In this document: positions 31,732-40,213 of the stretch, piece after piece
Layout: every line of letters begins with the position of its first letter
How positions within the stretch are numbered: position 1 is the first letter of the stretch
DNA from: Verrucomicrobiota bacterium
GTDB taxonomy: Bacteria; Verrucomicrobiota; Verrucomicrobiia; JAWXBN01
Direction: 5' to 3'
DNA length: 42,274 nucleotides
Assembly: GCA_034440155.1 (NCBI GenBank)
Contig: JAWXBN010000008.1
Span: 1 to 42,274 of the forward strand
Translations under genes and position numbers: made by a program
The notes under the pieces: generated by a model
Databases searched by the model: none
Told to the model about the DNA's origin: nothing
What the model saw: only the letters and a program-made list of their open reading frames with translations

Positions 31732-33306
31732 CTATTGAACCAAGGGTTTTAGTAAATCAACTATTTTTTGATTACCTTGTTTTTCTGCTATTTTGATCGC
31801 TGTTAAGATATTTTCTTGTTTCCCGAGATAGGCCTTGCCAGCTTTTTTGATCAAGATATTAATAGATTCCACACTGCTATTGGCAGCTGCGTGATCCATA
31901 GCTGATAAACCCCTGTAATCTGGTTGTAATACATCAGCCCCAGAATCCACAAGGGCAGCGACGACCTGGGGGTTATTCAAAAACGCGGCCGCAGAAACAA
32001 CGGATAAGCCCTGGGTTCTTTCACCTATATTTGGATCTGCTCCACCTGCCAAAAGAATGCCGATCGCCGAGGGTTTATTTTGCACGACGGCGAGGAAGAG
32101 GGCGGTCCGGCCTTTTTTATCCCGCAGGTTCATATTAGCGTTATAATTTATCAAAGGGACCATGACAGGGTCGATCGCGCTTGATGCGGCGACCATCAGG
32201 GGGGTTTGACCCTCCTTTTTTTCTGGAGCATTCACATCGGCTTGGTTATTTAAGAGGAGCTCGACGGTTTTCACGTCACCCCGCATGCAAGCCCAGAGCA
32301 GGGGAGTCGCACCTTCATCATCATACTGGTTTATTTTATATCGGAGTTTATCCCCAAAGACTTCGAGCTGGGGGTCGATCTTCTCATTTACATTTTTTAA
32401 AGGAATCCTCTCATTAATGAGTTCTTCGATCGATTGGGAATCCGCGTATTTGATCGCCGAGAAAAAATTAATGATATTTTTTGCGCCGGCTTGCCTGAGG
32501 AACCGGTAAATAGGGACATTTTTATTGTCCAGAGCAAGCCTGATGGCACTTTGACCTTTAGCATTCTGGTAGTTAATATTCACACCACTTTCGACCAATA
32601 ACCGCACCTTGTCATAATCCCCCCTCTCAGCCATGATCATGAGTGGGGTATAATCTTTGGCATCCACTTCGTTTGGATTCACCTTGGCCTTAAAAAAGAG
32701 GTCAATGGCCCGCTTATCATTGCGTTCAACCGCCCAGAGAAAGTTATGGGGTGAAAATTGAATTCCCATTTTAGTGAGCTCATCCATTGCCCATTGGGGG
32801 CTTTGCCTGTAATGATAATATCCCGTTGCTTTCCACACTCCGAAACCAACGAGGGATAAAACAGCGATGATCGTAATCCAAAACCATTTTTTGGTGAATT
32901 CAGGAAAAGCATCGGTAAATGAATCATACCAAAGAATAAATCGGTCATTTAATGAGTTATCTTTGGGACGCCCCGGGATATGGGGGGCTGGATGGACTTT
33001 ATCTCCTTGGGCAGGAATGACGGCCTCAGATGAATAATTTTTTTTCGGCAAATTCTCCATCATCGGATGGGACGTGGGCGAGTGAATGCCCGGGCCAGGA
33101 GCCGGACGTGAAAAGGGAGCAGGGGGATGAGGCATCTTTTTCTGTGCAGCCCGCATCGCCGCCTCTTCAGCCGCACGTTGCTCCATCTGTTTTTGTAGGT
33201 AGAGGGGTAATATACCCGTCAATTTGCGTTTTTTACCTGGCGGCACCATACCCGGCTTCCGGGAGGGATTCTGTTTCGGATGATTTTGAGGAAAGTCAGA
33301 TGCCAT
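31732..33306 (-). CDS. Ankyrin-repeat membrane protein, paralog 1
   Basis: The product has 524 residues. About 140 N-terminal residues are cytoplasmic, rich in Pro, Lys and Gln, with KKRKLTGILPLYLQKQMEQR. One membrane helix follows (WFWITIIAVLSLVGFGVW). The rest, from about residue 185, is ankyrin repeats, for example DYTPLMIMAERGDYDKVRLL, GATPLLWACMRGDVKTVELL, GQTPLMVAASSAIDPVMVPL and GRTALFLAVVQNKPSAIGIL. The topology places the repeats on the far side of the membrane unless the helix is inverted. It is 26 bases downstream of a paralog sharing the same helix-to-repeat junction (FFKAKVN against FFKANVN). Such proteins usually mediate protein contacts; the partner is unknown. Confidence 0.85.
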   Translation of the reverse strand: MASDFPQNHPKQNPSRKPGMVPPGKKRKLTGILPLYLQKQMEQRAAEEAAMRAAQKKMPHPPAPFSRPAPGPGIHSPTSHPMMENLPKKNYSSEAVIPAQGDKVHPAPHIPGRPKDNSLNDRFILWYDSFTDAFPEFTKKWFWITIIAVLSLVGFGVWKATGYYHYRQSPQWAMDELTKMGIQFSPHNFLWAVERNDKRAIDLFFKAKVNPNEVDAKDYTPLMIMAERGDYDKVRLLVESGVNINYQNAKGQSAIRLALDNKNVPIYRFLRQAGAKNIINFFSAIKYADSQSIEELINERIPLKNVNEKIDPQLEVFGDKLRYKINQYDDEGATPLLWACMRGDVKTVELLLNNQADVNAPEKKEGQTPLMVAASSAIDPVMVPLINYNANMNLRDKKGRTALFLAVVQNKPSAIGILLAGGADPNIGERTQGLSVVSAAAFLNNPQVVAALVDSGADVLQPDYRGLSAMDHAAANSSVESINILIKKAGKAYLGKQENILTAIKIAEKQGNQKIVDLLKPLVQ

Positions 33307-33332
33307 AAATTTAATTTAAATTCCAAATGACA

Positions 33333-34622
33333 TTATTGCGAAATTTTTTCCAGATAATCGATCACATTGCTTTTCCCACTATCGCGGGCAATACGCAAAG
33401 CGCTCTGGGTGAGTTTTTTATTCTCCGTATAAATCGCTGATGATTTATCCCAGAGTATTTCGATGGCGTCTTTGTTTCCGGCATAAGCCGCCCAATCCAT
33501 GGCGGAAAGGCCTTGGAAATCCTCCTTACTTACGTCGGCCCCGGCATCAATGAGTGCTGCCAAAATCGATATCCGGTTCATATAAGCAGCGATTGAGACC
33601 GCTGTGATGCCACTTTTACTTTCACGCACATCAGGATCAGCCCCGGCTTTAAGTAATTTATTTACCACCGCCGGGTGGTTGCGCACGATCCCATAAAAAA
33701 GGGCACTTTTTCCTTCCGCATCCCTTGCATTCAAATCGGCTTGGAAAAAGATAAAACGCTGGATCGCCGCCTCATTACCAGCTATGGCCGCAACAATCAC
33801 CGGGGTTTGTTGGAATTTTGTTTCGATCGCATCAATATTTGCCCCTTTGTCGACTAATAAATCAATAATCTCGGGGTCCCCGCGTGCGGCTGCCCAGTGG
33901 ATGGGTTCCATCCCTTCCATATCTTTTTGGCGGATATTGTAACGTAAAAAATCATTTTCCATGATCATTTCATGGGGTACTTTCCAGCGCCCCATATCAT
34001 TGGATTGAAGCGGATATTTTTTCTCAAGGAGCTTTTCTAATAATCCTTTATCCGCAAACCGGATCATCGTATTGAAATTTATAATCGTATTCGTCGCACC
34101 GGCACTATAAAGAAGGTTAAAAATAGGCAGGGAGTTTTTTTCGGTGGCGAGTTCCAGCGCCGTTTTGCCAGTTTTATCTATGATATTTATGTCGACCCCT
34201 TTATTCACTAATAACTGGGACAAACTAAAATTGTCAGCCTCAATCGCAGCCCAGAGAGGGTGGACTCCGGCACTATCGCGGGAACGGAAGTTCACATTAG
34301 CTTTGAAAAATAGGTTAAATATCTCATCCTTCTCACGTTTTCGGATGGCTTTATTTAAATCATCTGTTGTGACATGGTACCCTTTTTCCTTCAGTTGCAT
34401 GATGGCATAGGCTGGTGAACGCAAATAATAATAAGTCCGAGATAACCACCATCCCCCGTAGGCTAATCCCATAATCAAAATAAGGTTCAACAACCAAAAC
34501 CACCACTTTTTTGTTTCAGGTAACATGTCTAATAATGTAACGTATGTATCCTCCGCAGATTCAAGAAACTGGTGGAATCGAATTTTTAAATATAAAATAA
34601 TCGAATTTTGATCGCGCGACAT
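33333..34622 (-). CDS. Ankyrin-repeat membrane protein, paralog 2
   Basis: The product has 429 residues. A short N-terminus (about 36 residues) precedes one membrane helix (WWFWLLNLILIMGLAYGGWWL). The segment YYYLRSPAYAIMQLKEKGYHVT aligns with YYHYRQSPQWAMDELTKMGIQFS of its neighbour, and ankyrin repeats follow (GVHPLWAAIEADNFSLSQLL, GKTALELATEKNSLPIFNLL, GMEPIHWAAARGDPEIIDLL, GKSALFYGIVRNHPAVVNKL). Unlike paralog 1 it lacks the long Pro-rich N-terminus. The pair clearly arose by tandem duplication and is probably one transcript. It lies downstream of dnaN, after that gene's terminator. No GCAAWTTGC motif occurs in either paralog. Confidence 0.85.
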   Translation of the reverse strand: MSRDQNSIILYLKIRFHQFLESAEDTYVTLLDMLPETKKWWFWLLNLILIMGLAYGGWWLSRTYYYLRSPAYAIMQLKEKGYHVTTDDLNKAIRKREKDEIFNLFFKANVNFRSRDSAGVHPLWAAIEADNFSLSQLLVNKGVDINIIDKTGKTALELATEKNSLPIFNLLYSAGATNTIINFNTMIRFADKGLLEKLLEKKYPLQSNDMGRWKVPHEMIMENDFLRYNIRQKDMEGMEPIHWAAARGDPEIIDLLVDKGANIDAIETKFQQTPVIVAAIAGNEAAIQRFIFFQADLNARDAEGKSALFYGIVRNHPAVVNKLLKAGADPDVRESKSGITAVSIAAYMNRISILAALIDAGADVSKEDFQGLSAMDWAAYAGNKDAIEILWDKSSAIYTENKKLTQSALRIARDSGKSNVIDYLEKISQ

Positions 34623-34730
34623 ACTGTCTTTGGAAAAAGTGTATCCACGTTAATGAAAAAAATTATTCATTACGAGGAATCATATCATTTCCTTTTAAAT
34701 CCAAAGCCTCAAAATTTCAATTCATAGAAA

Positions 34731-34772
34731 AATAAAAAATCCGGTGATGAGCGTGAACCCATAAACCGGATT
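34731..34772 (-). terminator. Rho-independent terminator after dnaN
   Basis: On the minus strand AATCCGGT (34772-34765) pairs with ACCGGATT (34745-34738) around a 19-base loop and is followed by a T-rich run (34740-34731). It begins 32 bases after the dnaN stop, so it should end the dnaA-dnaN transcript. Confidence 0.7.
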
Positions 34773-34803
34773 ATTCATGAAATATTAATCGTATTAACGA
34801 GGT

Positions 34804-35904
34804 CTATGCGGGTTGGCGCATCGGCATGATGACGTAGAGGAAAGGTTCATCATTACGGATGACTCCGGGACTGAGTTCATCGATAAGGTCGATGGTGATG
34901 GTGTCACTATCCAGGTTACGCAGAGGATCCAGCAGGAAAAACGGGTTAAAGGCGATGGTCAGATCTTTCCCTTTATAATCCACTGCGAGGGATTCACGGG
35001 ATTCCCCGACCTCGGGGGTGATCGTGGAGATGGTGAGGTTATTCTTATTAAAATTTAGCTTAATCGAATTCGACTTGTCATTAGCAAGAATGGCGACGCG
35101 GTGGACAGCAGCCATAAAGACCTCGCGTTCGACCGGCACACGTTCCTTGGGTTCAGGTGGGATGACCTGACGAAAATTCGGATAATTACCTTCGATTAAT
35201 TTGCTGACGAGGGTGGTTTTGCCGACATGGAAAGAAATTTGATTTTCAGAAACGTTAATCAGGACTTCATCATCTTTGTCGCTCAACAAGCGGCCAAGTT
35301 CATTCACCGCTTTTGTGGGAAGGATATAGTCGCCTTCATGGCTTTCGGGGAATTCAAGTTCCTTATCAGCGAGAGCCAAACGTCTGCCATCCGTGGAGAC
35401 CATTGTGAGTTTTCCCCCTTTAAAGCTCAAGAGCACCCCGTTAAGCACGTAGCGGGTCTCGTCTGTGGAGATGGCGTAACTCGTACGGGAAAGCATCGTC
35501 TTGAAGGCTTTCTGTTCGATCTTGTAACTCTTCGATCCTTCGACCTTTGGAAACGGAGGAAATTCATCAGCGACAATACCGTGGATGCGGAAGAAGGATG
35601 AACCGCATTTGATTGTCACAGCGGATTTATCATCTTTTTCGATGAGGATATCCTGATTGGGTAATTCACGGATGATACTAAAAAGACGTCTGACCGGTAA
35701 CGTCAAAGAACCGGCACTACTGATATCTGCTTCGACAGAACAGCGCACACCCAGATCAAGATCAGTCGTGGTGAGCTCGAGTGTGTTATTTAACGCGGAG
35801 ATCAGGACATTAGACAAAATGGGAAGTGTTGTCTTTGTGCTGACCACGCTTTGGACTTTTTGGAGCCCTTCGATAAAAGCATCTTTTGTGACGGTAAATT
35901 TCAT
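34804..35904 (-). CDS. dnaN: DNA polymerase III beta subunit (sliding clamp)
   Basis: The product has 366 residues, the normal clamp length, with three repeated clamp domains. Landmarks are MKFTVTKDAFIEGLQKVQSVVSTKTTLPILSNVLI, RRLFSIIRELPNQDI, ETRYVLNGVLLSFKGGKL followed by STDGRRLA, EGNYPNFRQVIP, and the C-terminal PFLYVIMPMR. It tethers polymerase III to DNA. It lies downstream of dnaA on the same strand, the common bacterial order, with 226 bases between that hold DnaA-box-like words. Confidence 0.96.
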   Translation of the reverse strand: MKFTVTKDAFIEGLQKVQSVVSTKTTLPILSNVLISALNNTLELTTTDLDLGVRCSVEADISSAGSLTLPVRRLFSIIRELPNQDILIEKDDKSAVTIKCGSSFFRIHGIVADEFPPFPKVEGSKSYKIEQKAFKTMLSRTSYAISTDETRYVLNGVLLSFKGGKLTMVSTDGRRLALADKELEFPESHEGDYILPTKAVNELGRLLSDKDDEVLINVSENQISFHVGKTTLVSKLIEGNYPNFRQVIPPEPKERVPVEREVFMAAVHRVAILANDKSNSIKLNFNKNNLTISTITPEVGESRESLAVDYKGKDLTIAFNPFFLLDPLRNLDSDTITIDLIDELSPGVIRNDEPFLYVIMPMRQPA

Positions 35905-36130
35905 AGTTATTAACGGTCTTATAATTAATCAATTATTTAAAACAAGATATTCAGTAACCTTAGGGTCGTGAATAACTTGAACTCGCCGGATGATGGCTTG
36001 TCTCTGTGCAAGTTACAATCATTTTTGTAAGTGAATAAATATGGGAATAAACCTGCGCATTTCTTTGAGGAGGAGTCAGGGGGGGTACTTTAACAGGGTT
36101 ATACACAGTTATTCAGACTTGTTGGTGGGG
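35905..36130. promoter_or_regulatory. dnaA-dnaN spacer with DnaA-box-like sequences
   Basis: TTATACACA at 36099-36107 matches the DnaA box TTATNCACA. TTATTCAGA (36109-36117) and TTATTCACG (36131-36139, overlapping the dnaA stop) are one-mismatch relatives. A run of seven or eight G lies at about 36079-36085. This could be part of the origin or an autoregulatory site; no AT-rich unwinding element is obvious here. Confidence 0.4.
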
Positions 36131-37531
36131 TTATTCACGTTCCAGTTTATAGACCAAGGACTGGATAGATTGGCGGATTTCACTGTCTTGATCCATACGA
36201 TCTTTAATCGTTTTGCATGCATGAATAACGGTACCATGATCACGGCCGCCAAAGAGGTCACCGATTTCCGTCAGGGACACCTGGGTGAGTTCCCGAGATA
36301 AATACATAGCGATCTGCCGTGGAAAAGCGATGTGAGCGGGGCGTTTTTTGCTGGTCAGGTCGGAAATACGGATATCAAAGCGTTCAGCGACTTTCTTTTG
36401 GATAATATCCACACTAACACTCTTTTTCTGTTCTTTTTCGAGTAAATCTTTCAGCAGGATTTCGACGGCTTCGGTCGTCAGCGGCCCGTTATTGAGTGAA
36501 CTATGCACACCAAGGCGGATCAAGGCTCCTTCGAGGCGGCGGATATTTGACTGGATACGTTCTGCCAGAAAACGGAAGATTTCATCGGGGAGCTTGATAT
36601 GGTGCAGATCAGCTTTCCGGCGGATAATGGCTTCGCGGGTCTCGGTGTCCGGTATATTCATCTCGGCGGACATACCCCATTCGAAGCGTGAAATCAGGCG
36701 TTTTTCGAGGTTGGCCACTTCGCTGGCGGGCCGGTCGCAGGTCAGGACAATTTGTTTATGCCCATCTTTTAAAGAATTAAATGTGTGGAAGAATTCTTCT
36801 TGGGAACGGTCTTTTCCGGCAAAAAACTGGATGTCATCGATCAAAAGCACATCGGCGGAACGGTATTTCTTCCGGAATTTCACCATGATATTATTCTGCA
36901 TGGCCTCGATGAATTCATTCACAAACTTTTCAGAGGTGATGTAAACAACCTTCGCGTGCGGTCTTTTTTCCAGGATAGCATTCCCAATCGCGTGCATGAG
37001 ATGGGTTTTACCCAGACCGACACCTCCATGAATAAAGAGTGGATTATACGTCGTGGCAGGTGCTTTCGCCACTCCGATGGCAGCCGCACGCGCAAAACGG
37101 TTCCCCTCCCCTTCGACGAAAGTAGTAAAACTGTACTGTTCATTCAAGGGATTTTCGCGGGGAATGGAAGAGTCGCGCAATTTGCTCGAATCAGCCCTTT
37201 TCCTTGTGGGTAAAGGCAAAACAGAAGAGGAAGCGCTTTGATTGGCCACTGCGTCGGTGGAGGAACCGGCCACGGCCTGAGTGCGCAAGGAGATTTTGAG
37301 TTTCACCGAAATGGGTTCCTCGGCTGCGGCGAGCACGGATTGCTTAAGGATCTGGAGGTAATTATCTTCGATCCAGAAAAGATGCATGCTGTCAGGCACG
37401 CCAAGGGTAAGGCAATCATTTTCTAAAGATAAAGGCTTGATCGAAGCAAACCACAAGTTAAAGAGGTTTTCATTGAGTTGCCCACGGATGTGAACTTTTG
37501 TAGAATTCCAAATTTCTTCTAATGACACCAT
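36131..37531 (-). CDS. dnaA: Chromosomal replication initiator DnaA
   Basis: The product has 466 residues. Domain I covers about residues 1-85 (LEEIWNSTKVHIRGQLNENLFNLWF). A variable Ser/Arg-rich linker follows to about residue 125. The AAA+ domain begins YTFTTFVEGEGNRFA-type, with Walker A GGVGLGKTHLMHAIGN near 168 and Walker B VLLIDDIQFFAGKDRSQEEF. Domain IV ends with the DnaA-box-binding signature GGRDHGTVIHACKTI. It opens oriC and loads DnaB. DnaA boxes lie both upstream (37542, 37783) and downstream (36099). One GCAATTTGC (37187-37195) falls in the linker as Ser-Lys-Leu-Arg. Confidence 0.97.
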   Translation of the reverse strand: MVSLEEIWNSTKVHIRGQLNENLFNLWFASIKPLSLENDCLTLGVPDSMHLFWIEDNYLQILKQSVLAAAEEPISVKLKISLRTQAVAGSSTDAVANQSASSSVLPLPTRKRADSSKLRDSSIPRENPLNEQYSFTTFVEGEGNRFARAAAIGVAKAPATTYNPLFIHGGVGLGKTHLMHAIGNAILEKRPHAKVVYITSEKFVNEFIEAMQNNIMVKFRKKYRSADVLLIDDIQFFAGKDRSQEEFFHTFNSLKDGHKQIVLTCDRPASEVANLEKRLISRFEWGMSAEMNIPDTETREAIIRRKADLHHIKLPDEIFRFLAERIQSNIRRLEGALIRLGVHSSLNNGPLTTEAVEILLKDLLEKEQKKSVSVDIIQKKVAERFDIRISDLTSKKRPAHIAFPRQIAMYLSRELTQVSLTEIGDLFGGRDHGTVIHACKTIKDRMDQDSEIRQSIQSLVYKLERE

Positions 37532-37850
37532 AATTTAGTACTTATTCACACTCGTTAAATTGTTACCCCAGACATCCGCTCAAAAACTAAGTCAATTGTG
37601 TTACACTAACAAGGGTTTTTGGCGTATTTATACATTTTTATGTAATTTATTGAACTGTAGGCATTTATATTATTATTCAGCCTAGGTGATTTTCACATGT
37701 TTCATGTCAAAATTCTGTTCCTACTGGGACTCTATTTTCTAAACACCGTTTATGCCCCTGAAAAGAGAAACTTACTCACAAGTTATTCACATTTCTACAA
37801 GTTTACTGATTTTCAGCTATTTAGATAACTTTTTCTCAGCGAATTTTTTT
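37532..37850. promoter_or_regulatory. Candidate oriC / dnaA promoter region
   Basis: The 319 bases between ppk and dnaA hold three DnaA-box-like words on the plus strand: TTATTCACA at 37542-37550, TTACTCACA at 37772-37780 (one mismatch) and TTATTCACA at 37783-37791. Between them, 37595-37690 is strongly AT-rich (TTTATACATTTTTATG and similar), a plausible unwinding element. Together with dnaA, dnaN and parS nearby this is a good origin candidate, but box number is low. Confidence 0.5.
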
Positions 37851-39992
37851 TTACTTTCGAGTCCTGATCGGTTCAAAGCGGCGAACCTTAGCTGGTTCAT
37901 TTTCGTTCATTTTTGAGATCTGCTCACGGGCCCATGAACGGAAGTGTAGCTGGGCTTGCAGGGACTTCTGACCCTTAGCTGGTTGGAGCCTGATATAGGT
38001 GCCGTCAGCTTTAAGTTCACGGGCTTTGATATTGTCGCTGAGGTAAGCCGGGATGATCTCATTTTTGATCTGGCCGGCGAGTTGTTCATTTTCGACGGGG
38101 AAAACCAGCTCGACGCGGCGGTATAAATTCCGAGGCATGAGGTCGGCACTGCCGAGGTATACCAAGGGAGCCCCCCCGTTTTCAAAGTAGTAAATGCGGC
38201 TGTGCTCTAGGAAACGCCCGACAATACTGATGACGCGGATATTTTCGCTGACACCGGCGATCCCGGGTCGCAGACAGCACACCCCGCGGATAATCAGGTC
38301 GATTTTTACCCCTGCGCAACTTGCTTCATAGAGGAGCTTGATAAAATGTTCGCACACGATGGAGTTTACCTTGATCGTGATTTTTGACGGTAACCCCTTC
38401 TTGGCATTAGCGATCTCGTTCTCGATCAAGATGCTGAGTTTATTTGCCAAGTCATATGGGGCCACGAGCAATTTGCGGAACTCCGGATAATCGGAGAGCC
38501 CGGTGAGGGAATTAAATAACTGGGCGACCTCGGAGCAAATTGTTTCATTGGCCGTCAGCAGGCTCATATCCGTGTAAAGCCGGGCGGTTTTGGGATTATA
38601 ATTACCCGTGCCCAGATGCACGTAACGCCGGATCATGTCCCCGTCACGGCGGACGATGAGCATACATTTGCAGTGGACCTTTAACCCCACGACCCCGTAA
38701 ACGACATGAACCCCAGCTTCTTCAAGCAAGCGGGCCCAGTGGATATTATTTTCCTCATCAAAACGTGCTTTCAGCTCGACGAGCGCAGTGACTTGTTTCC
38801 CATTATTGGCGGCGGCAATCAAGGCTTTCACGATCGCCGAGTCCCCGCTTGTGCGGTAAAGGGTCATCTTAATGGCGAGTACAGCAGGATCAGCTGCGGC
38901 TTGGACGATGAAATCAACCACCGTATCGAAATTTTCGTAAGGATGATGCAGCAGGATATCTTCCTTTTTTAAGACGCTGAATGCTTCAGCCCCCGGCGGC
39001 AGGTCGAGATCGTAGCTCGGGACAAAGGGCCTGTCTTTGAGTAAGGGAAATTGGTCATTGGTACATAGCTGCATCAGGTGCTGGACATTGATCGGCCCGT
39101 CGATGCGGTAAAGATCCATTTGTTCCAAATGCAGATTCTCCAAGAGGAATTGCTCCATCTCATGCGGGCAATCAATCTGGACTTCCAGACGCACTGCATT
39201 ACCGCGGTTACGCTTGCGCAAATTGCTCTCGATGGTGCGCAGGAGGTTTTCCTCTTCTTCCGCGTCGATGTAGAGGTCACTATTACGCGTCACTCGGAAG
39301 CTGTAGGCACCTTCCACCCTCAGGCCGGGGAAAAGCTCTTGTACATGGATCTTGATCAATTTGCTCAGGGCGATGAATTCCGTGCGCCCTTCCTTTTCAT
39401 TTTTCGGTGGTAACTGGATCAACCGCGGCAAAATGCGCGGGAGCTGCACCACCGCGTGGAATTCCCCGCCTCCAGCACGTTCACTCTTACACAGTTTCAC
39501 GATGATATAATGAGCTTTATTCAGCACCTGCGGGAAAGGATGGCTCGCATCAATGGCCAATGGGGTGAGAACAGGGAAAACTTGTTCGACAAAATACTTC
39601 TGCGCCCAGGCTTTATCAGTTCCTTTAAGCTGGTCGGCCTCGGGGAAGTTGATTCCCTCCTTAGTCAATGCCGGGTGGAGGTCTTCATTCCATAACTGGG
39701 ATTGTTCGGCGACGAGTTCACGAGTGCGTTTCTGGATCGCACTGAAAATCTGGGAGGAGCTCATACCGTCCGGCCCGATATCGCTGTATTCATTTTCGAT
39801 CTGCTGCTTGATCCCTGACACCCGGATCTCGAAGAATTCGTCGAGGTTCGAGCTGAAAATGCAGAGGAATTTGACGCGTTCCAACAAAGGTTGCGCCTTG
39901 TCCTGGGCCTCCTCCAGCACTCGGCCGTTAAATTCAAGCCAGCTTAGTTCACGATTAATGTAAAGTTCGGGTAGGGAAAAGTCTTCGCTCAT
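37851..39992 (-). CDS. ppk: Polyphosphate kinase
   Basis: The product has 713 residues, the standard PPK1 length. The N domain has YINRELSWLEFNGRVLEEA near residue 11. Later blocks are HPYENFDTVVDFIVQAAADP, KMTLYRTSGDSAIVKALI, ARFDEENNIHWARLLEEAGV, the segment GLKVHCKCMLIVRR with the candidate phosphorylated His, and YVHLGTGNYNPKTARLYTD. RVELVFPVENE near the end completes the family pattern. It reversibly makes polyphosphate from ATP. Its location beside dnaA is unusual for characterised bacteria, and linkage to replication is only positional. Two exact GCAAWTTGC motifs lie in the gene (38468, 39218). Confidence 0.95.
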   Translation of the reverse strand: MSEDFSLPELYINRELSWLEFNGRVLEEAQDKAQPLLERVKFLCIFSSNLDEFFEIRVSGIKQQIENEYSDIGPDGMSSSQIFSAIQKRTRELVAEQSQLWNEDLHPALTKEGINFPEADQLKGTDKAWAQKYFVEQVFPVLTPLAIDASHPFPQVLNKAHYIIVKLCKSERAGGGEFHAVVQLPRILPRLIQLPPKNEKEGRTEFIALSKLIKIHVQELFPGLRVEGAYSFRVTRNSDLYIDAEEEENLLRTIESNLRKRNRGNAVRLEVQIDCPHEMEQFLLENLHLEQMDLYRIDGPINVQHLMQLCTNDQFPLLKDRPFVPSYDLDLPPGAEAFSVLKKEDILLHHPYENFDTVVDFIVQAAADPAVLAIKMTLYRTSGDSAIVKALIAAANNGKQVTALVELKARFDEENNIHWARLLEEAGVHVVYGVVGLKVHCKCMLIVRRDGDMIRRYVHLGTGNYNPKTARLYTDMSLLTANETICSEVAQLFNSLTGLSDYPEFRKLLVAPYDLANKLSILIENEIANAKKGLPSKITIKVNSIVCEHFIKLLYEASCAGVKIDLIIRGVCCLRPGIAGVSENIRVISIVGRFLEHSRIYYFENGGAPLVYLGSADLMPRNLYRRVELVFPVENEQLAGQIKNEIIPAYLSDNIKARELKADGTYIRLQPAKGQKSLQAQLHFRSWAREQISKMNENEPAKVRRFEPIRTRK

Positions 39993-40213
39993 GGGGATTA
40001 GTGACTATATCAGGCTTTTGCTCCGGAGCAAGTCAACGTATGTGACAAACTCGTGTGTGCTCATTCCTCGTCGCTCGGATAACCTATTTTTGCCACGTGG
40101 TGGATAAAATGTTCCACGTGGAACATTTCTCACAGCCCCCTGGGCAAGCATTGACCCTTTTGTGAGTAGTTAATGAAGTCTCAATTCCTTTCAAATCCAG
40201 AGAAGAAGAGACT
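39993..40213. other. ppk-mnmG intergenic region with parS
   Basis: The 221-base spacer contains the parS palindrome at 40110-40125 and a half-similar CCACGTGG at 40093-40100. The ppk promoter should be here, but I see no clear -35/-10 pair. Confidence 0.5.
40110..40125. promoter_or_regulatory. parS-type centromere palindrome
   Basis: TGTTCCACGTGGAACA matches the chromosomal parS consensus TGTTTCACGTGAAACA at 14 of 16 positions, the two changes being symmetric. The palindrome extends perfectly by three more bases on each side (40107-40128). A related CCACGTGG lies 10 bases to the left. ParB binds such sites near the origin to organise and segregate the chromosome; parA and parB are not in the window. 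Confidence 0.85.
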
